Shown one piece after another: positions 25,914-35,978 of a DNA stretch of 64,000 bases (its first letter is position 1; the number at the start of each line of letters is the position of its first letter). A program made the translations under genes and the position numbers. The notes below the pieces were generated by a model. That model saw only the letters and a list, made by a program, of their open reading frames with translations, was not told where the DNA came from and made no database searches. Source of the stretch: Neurospora intermedia (Eukaryota; Ascomycota; Sordariomycetes; Sordariales; Sordariaceae); the NCBI GenBank assembly GCA_037102815.1, contig BTPP01000007.1, positions 2,728,001 to 2,792,000 of the forward strand. Reading direction: 5' to 3'.

Positions 25914-28900
25914 ATGATGAGGGGCGGACTGTTGCAGGTAAGTGCGCTTCCCAATGCGCGCATTGCTCAATGACGACGACGTCAAACGCGAAGTCAGTAT
26001 AAGTCGAATAGATGGCTGACATGGAAACAACCACTGGAAATAGAAGCAGAGCACTTCCTCTGTGTGTTTGCTCTGCCGCCACAGATGGCAACTTCGCCAG
26101 CAACAGCAGCAACGAATCCATCCGAATACCCGCCGCGCATACTCTTCATGGGACGACAAACCTAGCTGGGGTACCCAACAACAGCCTGCGACACCGAGCG
26201 CCGGAGGAGAAGGAGGAGGAGGAGGATGGGGTGGTTCCTGGAAACCGGCCGCCCCTGCGACCCCAGCCACTCAAACGACACCCGAACCAGGAACGGCGCA
26301 AAGTCAACCCAAGTCCGCCAACGCTGGTTTGCTTCCTCACGAGATCGCCGCTAGACAGCGCTTGTTGCGCATGGCTGAGGCCGCTGTGGCTGCTCAGCCC
26401 GCTCCGCGTCCCGCTCGAAACCCGGCACCAGAACCTCCCAAACGCGCCTCGAGTGACCGTCCGGTGCGCCGGCTACCTGAAGGTCAACAGAACGAGTTCA
26501 ATAGGGCTCCGCCTCGCAAGGAACAGCAGGGACCTGTGGTGCGTAGGATGCTTCTGCACCCGAAACAGCCAGGCCAAGACCCTACAACAGAAACACCAGG
26601 ACCCAAAACCGAGCGTGAAGCCCAAAGGAATCAGGCTCCTGTCCGCAAAGTTTTAGAGCCTTTTGGTATAAGACGTTTTCCGGCACAGGCGCCTCAGACT
26701 CAACAGCCAGCTCCTAAGGAATCACCTTCCAGTCAAACGGCTTCTAGCGAACCGACCCCCAGCCGACCTACACAGTCCCTAGCAAGTCCAAGTCAACCAA
26801 ATATCAGCAGTCTATCGAGCCTTTCCAGCGGGGCAGCATTAAAGCCGGGCCCAGCCAGCCAACTAAGTGAACAAACTGATGAGGCTTCGGGAAAAAGCAG
26901 CTGGGATGCTTTGGAAGCCGCCAGTTCGGCGTCCAGCCAGCCTCCTAAGCCGGCCAGTGGAGAATGGGGAACAAGCAGCTGGGGGGCAAGCAGCTGGGGC
27001 ACCTCTTCAGCCTCCAGTCAGCCAGCCAGCCAATCTCAGACAGAACGACTTCTTCCCCACGAAAAAGTAGCCAGGGATCGGTTACAACAAAGACATGCTC
27101 AGAGCCAGCCTCAGGCCCAAGCAAAAAATCTGAAGAGCCTTGCTGATGGTCTCTTTGCCCATGATAGACAGACAGGTCAGCTTTCGGCCAAGGATCTGCG
27201 GAAACGCCAAGAGACAGGTTCTCTCAAGAACGACTTGCTGAACGCCGAGGAAGAGGAGCGTCATGCGGACAATACAGATGCATGGGATGACATATTTTCC
27301 ACTCAGCCTCCGCCTCCCCCGCCTCCTCCTCCTTCTGCACGCAGAACTTCAGCTCGTGAGGTTTACCAGTCGATTTCATCAAAGTTTGCACCTCCATCGG
27401 ATTCCAAATCTTCGCGGGAAACCGAGGGGCAATGGGCAGGGCTCATCCGCCGTACAGGCGGGGCAAACGTTGGAAACGGCCGATTGACTGGTAATAACGA
27501 TTTTGTCAAGACCGCTCCCCCTTCTGAAACAGAAAAACGTTCGGAGCCCAGAGATAGTCGCAACTTTTGGAAGCAAGCTGAAGATCGATATGCAACCAGT
27601 CCAGCACCTCAAGCGCAGCCTGAGGTGGCTTCCCGAGTGCTCTCAGAAGCCACCGAGGCGTTCAAGAAGCAGATGTCGGATGACTGGGATTGGGCTGACG
27701 ACTACGGAGGGAAGTCCAAGGAAAAGGAAGGACAGAAGTTGGAGCAGCAAGACTTTGAAAAGCCCAGGGGCAGGGATAATGCAAGACAGACCAGAGGCGA
27801 TAGGGTTGCATTGGAAGAGATACCGATTCCCTCGCGGTATATCAAGGAGGAAAAGAAGCCCAAGAAGAAAGGGGGTAGGCGGCGCGACTACAACGAAGAC
27901 GATGATTTCGATGATATGGCGTATGAGTACAAGCGTCGTGAAAGGTTGGCCAAGAAGGCTGAGAAGGAGCGGCTCCAGTTTGAGGAGACTGGCCCTATTC
28001 CTATTCTCCTTCCCGAGTTTATTAGCGTTGCCAACCTCGGCATGGCCCTTGGCGTGAAGACCGAACTGTTCATCTCCCAACTGGGAGAACTCGGATTTGA
28101 AGACATCGCCAAGGATAGCATCATGACCGGCGAGACGGCCGCGTTGGTTGCCCAAGAGTATGGCTTTGAGCCAACAGTCGACGCTGGTGAGGATGAGGAC
28201 TTGAGGCCGCGCCCTCCTCCTGAAGACCCCTCTAGCGTACCCCTACGGCCACCAGTTGTCACTATCATGGGACACGTCGATCACGGCAAGACTACTCTGC
28301 TTGATTTCCTGCGGAAGTCTTCCATCGCAGCCGGTGAGCACGGTGGAATTACCCAGCACATTGGTGCCTTTTCTGTGCAGATGTCCTCGGGTAAGCAAAT
28401 CACCTTCCTGGATACCCCCGGCCACGCTGCCTTCCTGTCCATGAGACAGCGCGGCGCCAACGTCACCGACATTGTCATTCTGGTTGTCGCCGCCGACGAC
28501 AGTGTCAAGCCGCAGACCATCGAGGCCATCAAGCATGCTCGATCCGCCAAGGTACCCATGATCGTGGCCATCAACAAGATCGACAAGGACCAAGCGAACG
28601 TTGAGCGCGTCAAGTCTGATCTGGCCGCCAACGGCGTCGAGATCGAGGACTATGGCGGCGATGTCCAGGTTGTCTGCGTCAGCGGCAAGACCGGTCAGGG
28701 TATGGACGATCTCGAGGACAACATCCTTCTTCTGTCCGAGATGCTCGACATCCGCGCCGAGCCCGACGGCATGGCCGAGGGATGGGTTCTTGAGTCCAGT
28801 ATCAAGCCAATTGGCCGCGTGGCCACCGTGCTTGTCAAGCGCGGCACCTTGCGTCCCGGCGATTTCATCGTTGCTGGCCGTGTCTTCGCCAAGGTGCGCA

Positions 28901-29929
28901 GCCTGCGCAACGAAGCGGGCATTGAGGTCGAAGAGGCTCCCCCCGGAACAGCCGTTGAGATTCTCGGCTGGAAGGAGCCACCCGAGGCGGGTGACATGGT
29001 TCTCCAGGCCCCGAACGAAGACAAAGCCAAGAGCGCGGTGCACTATCGCATCGAGCAGAAGGAGCGCGAGGAGGCCATGGAGCAGATCACGGAGATGGAG
29101 CGGCTCAAGCGCGAGCGTGAGGCCGAACGGATCGCAGCCGAGGAGGCTGAGAAGGGTGAGGATGGAGCCGAGGCGGCAGAGGAGAAGCCAGATGGGCCCA
29201 AGATGATCAACTTCACCGTCAAGGGCGACGTGCACGGCTCGGTCGAGGCCGTGTGCGCGTCGATCCTGGAGATCGGAAGCAACGAGGTGCGCCCTCGCGT
29301 GCTACTGTCGAGCCCTGGCCAGATCACCGAATCGGACGTCGAGCATGCCGCAGTTTCGGGCAGCACCATCATCAACTTCAACAACCCGATTCCTGGCCAC
29401 ATCAAGCGCATGGCGGTCGAAAACAAGGTTAGGATTATGGACCACAACATCATCTACAACCTGACCGAGGAGGTGCGCCAGGTGCTGAGCGAGAGCTTGG
29501 CGCCCACAATCTCGTTCAAAGTACTCGGCGAGGCCGAGGTGGCGCAGGTGTTTGCTATTAATATCAAGGGACGGAAATACAAGAACATTGCGGGTGTCAA
29601 GGTCAGGAACGGGATGGTGATGCGGAATGGACGGGTGAGGTTGCAGAGGAAGGGAGAGGTTGTTTTTGATGGTGAGTCGATCAATTCTTTTTTTTTTCCT
29701 TTTTTTTTTTTTTTTTTTTTTTTTTCTCTGCTGGTTCATCTTGTTGCCAATTTTGCTAATCAACAACCAAAACACAGGTACCATCAGTTCAGTCAAGCAC
29801 GGCAAGAAGGAGGTTACGGAGATGCGCAAGGGCACCGAGTGCGGTCTCGAGTTTGGCGAGTTTGACGACATCAGGGAAGGAGATCTCATCCAGGTTGTGG
29901 AGGAGATTCGGGAGAGGAGGTATCTGTAA
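25914..29929 (+). CDS. Mitochondrial translation initiation factor IF-2
   Basis: mIF2 is the mitochondrial GTPase that brings formyl-methionyl initiator tRNA to the small ribosomal subunit. The exons I infer are 25914-25937, 26044-29671 and 29778-29929, giving 1267 aa. The first codes for MMRGGLLQ, and the large exon has no ATG of its own at the right place. The joined N-terminus ([23 protein letters not shown], then [13 protein letters not shown]) is a typical basic presequence with a cleavage-like RAYSS. A Pro/Ser/Gln-rich low-complexity region of ~600 residues follows. The G domain begins near residue 750 with [17 protein letters not shown] and NKID. The last exon supplies the C-terminal IF2 beta-barrel end ([15 protein letters not shown] ... 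[14 protein letters not shown]). The N-terminal extension is much longer than in yeast or human mIF2. An alternative acceptor at 26049 would remove two residues. Confidence 0.93.
29672..29777 (+). other. Last intron of mIF2, with long T-tract
   Basis: A 106-bp phase-1 intron (donor GTGAGT, acceptor ACACAG). Nearly all of its first half is T, with about 10 T, two C, then over 20 T. It splits the C-terminal domain between VVFD-G and TISSVKH. Confidence 0.85.
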
Positions 29930-30255
29930 AGGATTGTTATCCTGTTGTAAGATTATTATACATGTACGATTGTACAGATCCTGGAGTTATGAGAAGATGG
30001 GTATCTGTGGGAAAAAGATGGATGATGGCGGATATACACTAGATAGTATTGCATATACCAGCAGCTGCCAATGTATAGATATGATAGAACCACGTCAACA
30101 ATGGTGCATGCATAAATTGATCGAGGGTTTGATGGGAATTGAGCATGGCCAGCGTCATAACTTCATGGGGCAAAAAGTAATGCATTACTATATGGTCTTT
30201 GTCTCGTTGTATGACTATCCTGATTTTATCAAGTGCCCTAATCATTGAATCCCCT
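29930..30255. other. Convergent gap mIF2 / Tsr3
   Basis: This 326-bp gap holds two 3' UTRs. I see no gene or strong signal in it. Confidence 0.6.
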
Positions 30256-31524
30256 TCATCTTCCTCCTCTGGGTGCGGATATGGAAGCAGACGAGAAGGT
30301 GCCTGTCAATGTGGCCCGCGCCCGCTCCTTCTCCAGCTTCTGCAGTCCTATCCTATCGGTAATGGGCGTAGCAGCAATAATATTGTCAAACTCGTCATCC
30401 TCCTCTCCATTGTCGGAATCCGGCTCGGCATCGGAATCTGGCTTGTACTGCCCTTGCGGTCGGGCAATGGTCTCGACCGTCTTCTTGGGCGGTTCGGGGT
30501 TGGCAAACGATTTGGAGGCGAGGATTTTGCGCCGAATGGCCTCCATCTCGGCTTCATCATCGCTATCGTCGGATATGGCGAAAGGATCCTTGTCTTCTTC
30601 CTCTGACTCCTCTTCGGCTGGTTGTTTCTGTTTGGGCGGTGGTTTGGTGCCAAGGTAGATACCGTCTACGCTGCCGTCTTCGTCGTTACTGTCTGCCTCC
30701 TCATCGCTATCTTCCTCGTCGTCTTCGTCATCGTCCTCCTCCTCATCTGAGTCATCCATAGCTGGCCTCCGATTTGTGTTTCCGGTCGTCCAAATATCAT
30801 CCGACTCTCCCTCTCTGCTCTCGGTATACTCCTTTTCTAGCCTCTCCCTCCACGCCTCCTCCGCCTTCTTGATCTCCTCCTCATCCTTGCACGCCGAGTA
30901 AATCTTGAACAGCTTCGAGTTGATATCCAGGAAAGCCCTGCCGTACGAAAACGGAGCCAAAATCTCCTCGGCCCACTCCAAATGACCGCAAATTGCAAAG
31001 GCCGCTGCCAGCGCCTCCACGCAGTTCAGCCGGAACGGCTTACCATAGTTGACCGTGTTGGCCGCCACCAGGTACGGCAACAAGCGCTCGCACTTGCCGC
31101 CCACCTTTTTCCACTCCACCTCCTTGGTGCGGGCCCATGAGCACTCCACCACCGCCGCGCCATACTGCTCCATCAGCTCCTTGTCGGCCGGCGACACGAC
31201 CCGCTTGCCGTTGGGCGTGATGATGACGCCCGAGTGTCGCTGGCCCAGGTGCAGCTCGCGCATGAGACCGAGCTTCATCAGCTTCTTACCTGAGCACCGC
31301 TTCGGGTCGCAGTGGCCTAGGTCCCAGCAGGCGGCCTTGAAGGGAGGGCGGTAGGGGCGTGAGGACGTGGACGGGTCGTGAGGGTTGGCTGTGGTGTCTT
31401 CGCCGCCGCTGCCGGCATTGTCTCGGGGGCCTTTGTTGCTGCGGGGGTTGTTGCGGGGCGGGTTCCGGCCGTGGCCACCTTTGCCGCCGCGCGAGGAGAA
31501 GCCGTCCTTTTTGTGGCGGACCAT
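30256..31524 (-). CDS. tsr3: 18S rRNA aminocarboxypropyltransferase Tsr3
   Basis: Tsr3 transfers the 3-amino-3-carboxypropyl group from S-adenosylmethionine to N1-methyl-pseudouridine of 18S rRNA, the last step of a hypermodification made late in cytoplasmic 40S maturation. It is a single 422-aa exon. The conserved core spans about residues 58-245. It includes AACWDLGHCDPKRCSGKKL, then GVIITPNGKRVVSPAD, VVECSWAR, LLPYLVAANTVNYGKP, LNCVEALAAAF and YGRAFLDINSKLFKIY, all typical of the family. A basic Gly/Asn/Arg-rich N-terminal extension (~55 residues) precedes it. A long acidic Asp/Glu/Ser tail (about 265-400) follows, which is usual for fungal orthologues. It is divergent from the GGA gene and convergent with mIF2. 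Confidence 0.96.
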   Translation of the reverse strand: MVRHKKDGFSSRGGKGGHGRNPPRNNPRSNKGPRDNAGSGGEDTTANPHDPSTSSRPYRPPFKAACWDLGHCDPKRCSGKKLMKLGLMRELHLGQRHSGVIITPNGKRVVSPADKELMEQYGAAVVECSWARTKEVEWKKVGGKCERLLPYLVAANTVNYGKPFRLNCVEALAAAFAICGHLEWAEEILAPFSYGRAFLDINSKLFKIYSACKDEEEIKKAEEAWRERLEKEYTESREGESDDIWTTGNTNRRPAMDDSDEEEDDDEDDEEDSDEEADSNDEDGSVDGIYLGTKPPPKQKQPAEEESEEEDKDPFAISDDSDDEAEMEAIRRKILASKSFANPEPPKKTVETIARPQGQYKPDSDAEPDSDNGEEDDEFDNIIAATPITDRIGLQKLEKERARATLTGTFSSASISAPRGGR

Positions 31525-32669
31525 AGTGGTGATGGTTCGAATTCCGTCGGGGGGATGATGTTGTCGAGATGGAGTGCAGATGTTTTTGTTGGCTCTGGGG
31601 TTGAAGCTTGTAGTTGACGGACTTTTTTTTTATATCGCAATGGGATGGATGATTCTAGCACGAGCACTGCCTTGTTTTACCAGGACAGAACTTGGATGGA
31701 TGGAAGGAAGGCGGGGTGCCGTGGGTAGATGTGCGTCGGTGCCGTGTTGACCACAATGCGAGCTGCTTGCGCTACAAGGTTGAAGTGGCAGATGGCGAAA
31801 AAAGTTATTATGGATGCGATTTGAAGACCTTGACGACATCGCATTTGGGGTTCAGTTGGTGCAGGTGGGGTGGACAGGTGGGTCCACTGAGAACGGATGT
31901 GATTGACATCTTCTTCCCCGGATTCATGCAACTCACCGGTTGCTGCTGCGGAAGATGCTCGATTCGCAAAGCGTCTGCCGCGCTTGCCCCATGCTGGAGC
32001 CTGGAGGCGCTTGTCGAGGTGCTGTGGGATGAAATAGAAGTGTATTATTCATTCATAAAGATAGTATTCTTGTAACGCAGTCTCGCAACCTACCGATGTG
32101 TGGCTCCACTTTTCTTCGCGCCCCAACAACGGCAGGCAACAGCGCAGGCCCAAGCCCAACCCGTCCGTCCAGATCACTGAGAGGGGTCCACGACCTAGCC
32201 GTGTAAGCTCCCGTCCCCTAGCAGCAGTAGGCCTCTCCTCCTTCCATCAGCCAGCGATCCCGGGGTGGACACATTCCCGTTACAGAAGTTCGGATCGAAT
32301 CATAGTCCAGTCTCTGGGTTCAGACTGTACCTACCTAGTACCATACTCACCATACTTAGGTGGTAATCGTACATCTCCCTCAAAACATCCTGTTGCAGGT
32401 CCAACCGGAACTTAATCCCAACCAACGGCTCACCAGGAAGAGGGGAGCTTCACTACAGTACCTCTAGCACACAACTCCTCTAGACTAGCCAGAGCTTGAC
32501 CGACCAAAGGCTTGGGTCCTGCAGGGCTGCCGCCATCCATTACCTACCTATCCAGGCGACTCCCGCCAAGCTGCGCAATCTGGCCCCAATACCTCCTCGG
32601 TCTCTTCAGTCTCGTCAGTCTCCTCATCCACCACTCAACACGTCCCGACTCCCCGAGAACGCCGGCAAC
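31525..32669. other. Divergent intergenic region Tsr3 / GGA
   Basis: A 1.1-kb region with two promoters. Small frames (for example 31692-32075) have no recognisable product. GTACCTACC-type repeats occur near 32326 and 32540. Confidence 0.55.
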
Positions 32670-34847
32670 ATGGAGGCGGCTTCTGCCCGCTATGCCACGC
32701 GCGACCGGTGGGCCGAGATGGGCCGCCCGGCCCCGTCCCAGCTTCAGCGCTTCATCACGGCCGCCTGCAGTCCCGACAACTACGAACCCAACTTGGCCCT
32801 GAACCTCGAGATCGCCGACTTGATCAACTCCAAGAAGGGTTCCGCCCCTCGAGAGGCCGCCGTGGCCATTGTCAACTACATCAACAACCGCAACCCCAAC
32901 GTTTCGCTGCTTGCCCTCAACCTGCTCGACATCTGCGTCAAGAACTGCGGCTACCCCTTCCACCTCCAGATCAGCACAAAGGAGTTTCTCAATGAGCTGG
33001 TACGCCGCTTTCCCGAGCGGCCCCCGATCCGCCCCACCCGCGTCCAGCTCAAGATCCTCGAAGCCATTGAGGAATGGCGCTGTACGATTTGCGAGACGAG
33101 CAGATACAAGGAGGACTTGGGCTTCATCAGGGACATGCACCGCTTGCTGAGCTACAAGGGGTACACCTTCCCTGAAGTCAGAAGGGAGGATGCTGCTGTG
33201 CTTAACCCGAGTGATGTAAGTGTTCTGTCCCGATGCCATGGGTCAGTTAAATGTTGAAGCTTGTCTAACCTATCTGTCACAGAACCTAAAATCGGTCGAG
33301 GAAATGGAAGAGGAGGAACGCGAGGCGCAGTCCGCCAAGCTGCAGGAGCTTATCCGTCGAGGTACTCCCGAGGACCTCCAGGAGGCTAATCGACTCATGA
33401 AGGTCATGGCTGGCTATGATACGAGATCCAAGGTGGATTACCGCGCCAAGGCGGCCGAGGACGTGGGCAAAATCCAACAAAAAGCGAGACTTCTCGAGGA
33501 GCGATTAGAAGCCTTTCAACCCGGCGACAAGATCGTAGATGGCGACGTGTTCTCCGAGCTCGCAGCCGCCCTGTCTAGCGCCCAGCCCAAGATTCAGAAG
33601 ATGTGCGAGGAAGAATCGGACGACCATGAAGCAGTCGCAAAACTTCTCGAAATCAACGACAGCATACACCGAACTGTGGAGAGATATAGGTTGCTGAAGA
33701 AGGGCGACATAGAGGGTGCCAAGGCATTGGCAAGTGGTGCGCCAGTTGCAAGCACAAGCAACGGCAGTGGAAGCGGTGCTGGCAAGAGTGCGGCGCAAGA
33801 GCTGTCGCTCATTGATTTTGATGCTGAGCCAAGCGGAGGAGACTCGACTAGCCAGTCCGCATCCCAGGGAGGAAACAGCCTTGAAAACGACTTGCTTGGC
33901 CTGTCGCTGGGTGAAACCAGCTCTTATGGTCAAGGAGGTGGCATTGCGCTCGGGTTCGGTGCCAATACGAGTATGTCACTCCCTGCTTTCCGTGCATGAG
34001 TCAAAGAGAGAATGTTGCTAACAGCTCACCACAGATATTCCTGGACCGGCACTGCTCTCGTCCACTACGCAAAACAGCACCGCACGGGGCCCCTCCCCTC
34101 AACCCGGCCCATCCTCTTTCAACAATTTCAACTCATTCGCATCACCAGTTGCTTCTCAATCAAGCACCCCCAAGCCTCCCGCGTATACGGCATCCGCTTT
34201 TTCCGCGCCAGCTGCGTCGTCAACAGCGTCCAACGACCCATTTGCTGCTCTAGCCTCTCTCTCCTCTTCATCTACCCCAGCGCCAGCGCCAGCACCAGCT
34301 GCTCCCGGTAATGACGATGACGAGTGGTCTTTCTCCTCGGCACTGCCTCCTGAGGCGACACCCGCCCAGCCTAAGGAGCACAGAGCTGTTGTTTCCAACA
34401 CTGCCCTCAAGGTCGACATGGTGGCTGTCAGATCTCTGTCTAATGGCCCATCGCCAGCCATTTCTATGCAATTTGCTTTTAGCAACAACACAGCGCAACC
34501 CATCACCGAGGTGCATTTCCAGTTGGCTGTCACCAAGGTAAGCTCACCAATCTGACCATTAGCACTCTGACCAAACGTTATGTGTCTTCGTCAGTTGTAG
34601 AAAACCCTCAAGCGAGATGCTAATTGTGATGCTTGAACAGGGATACGAATTGCAACTTCAGCCTCAAACAGGACGGACTCTTACCCCTAAGCAGAGCCGG
34701 GGCATTACCCAGTCAGTCAACGTATGGTATACGGCGGACAAGACCAGAAAGGTAGAGAGCGTGAAACTCAGGTGGAGGGTATCATACAAGGTTGGAGCGG
34801 AAGCAAAGGCTGAGATGGGTGAGATTCCCGAGTTCAGTGTGGCATAA
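32670..34847 (+). CDS. gga: GGA-type ARF-binding clathrin adaptor (VHS-GAT-GAE)
   Basis: GGA proteins sort cargo and ubiquitinated proteins from the trans-Golgi to endosomes, bind ARF-GTP and recruit clathrin. The exons are 32670-33215, 33283-33970, 34035-34537 and 34641-34847, giving 647 aa with all phases consistent. The N-terminal VHS domain fills exon 1 (about residues 20-165, with ITAACSPDNYEPNLALNLEIADLIN and NYINNRNPNVSLLALNLLDICVKNCG). The helical GAT domain follows (about 195-330, with LQELIRRGTPEDLQEANRLMKVM and the triple-helix part ending in NDSIHRTVERYRLLKKGD). The hinge has a clathrin-box-like LIDFD near residue 358 and a WSFSSALP motif. The C-terminal GAE ear has IEVHFQLAVTK-type strands split by the last intron, then ending GEIPEFSVA. 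The start ATG opens the VHS domain directly. Confidence 0.95.
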
Positions 34848-35978
34848 GTAAGAACTTTGGTGAGAACGAGGGCCACAAGAATGAGAAGAGAGTTGAGTGC
34901 ATGTTTACGTTCAAAATACATAGTAGTACAGAGCCAATTAATATGTAGTGATCCGATGACAGACAAGAACAACAAGGATATCGATGCGGTCGACTTTTCT
35001 GTTTATTGGGAGTTGTTCGGCTGGATCAAAGAAAGGAGACGAAGGACATATTAACCACAGGTAGCTTCCCTGTCTGTCCCTTTCCTTCGGTGGATGGCTA
35101 CTACCTCATACTTCATGCCTCTTTCCTCTGGTATGCGACCGACATATTACAGGCAACCTCAGTCACTTGACATTACAGGAATCGCACTTACCAGCTGGGT
35201 CAAGGTTCGTGGTTGTCACTTCCCATCACTTCTCACTTCTCATCTTTTGGGGGTTTCTCAAGTTGAGACAAACAAGACTCCCATTCTTTCATTGACAAAT
35301 GTTCCAGAAGCACGACCTCCAGCCACCTTATCCTCCACTCCTAGAAATCCGGCTGAATATCTGTCTTTACTCGACGTCTCTACGGCGGGCTATCACGAAC
35401 CTTTTCGCCCTTGTTCATTTATTATTTTGTGGCATTTGCAAGGCCCTGTCAGGTTATCGTCGTCGATCAAACGGAGTACACACTTATCCACGATATTCAG
35501 CTTTCATTAGTGGTAGGATATCGATGAGCGATCAGTTTTCGACAAGCACGAGCTTTGAAGCATGGTTGCCCCAACTGATCCTCGTCCCGGTCTGTCTCTG
35601 ATTGAAACTCCCCTCATCCATTACTTTGTAATTTGCACACTCATTATGAAACCCTCCAACAATCCGGATGAACTGCTCAAAGCCATGGAACTACACCACG
35701 AGCTATATATCGCCAATCTTCGGCTCCTTCATGAACTGACTCTCAATATCAACTCCCCTACTGTTCTCCCAAGTAGCCGTGAGATTGAACGCTCACGCAG
35801 CCACGACAGCCCCCCGCCTACGCCGCCTAGGGGCTCGGCTTTCTCCCACGACAGTCTCTCTTGGTGCACATTCGGTTCCAATCGTTGTTAGCATCAAACG
35901 GACGAGCTGCACAGCTCGAGACCATATCACTTTTCAACTCAAGCGCCTTCCAACGACAGAGCATCTCAGACGCCCACA
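34848..35978. other. Intergenic; possible unrecognised first exon of CorA-like gene
   Basis: It contains the GGA 3' UTR and the promoter of the next gene. An in-frame ATG at 35646 opens about 80 codons (KPSNNPDELLKAMELHHELY...) that end at a TAG at 35889-35891. The bases immediately after that TAG are open in the same frame and run into the CorA-like start. An upstream exon joined at this TAG, read as an acceptor AG, is therefore possible but not proven. Confidence 0.4.

Noticed and set aside
28243-29235. 330-codon minus-strand frame opposite mIF2
   Set aside because: It lies under the IF2 G domain and has no family resemblance.
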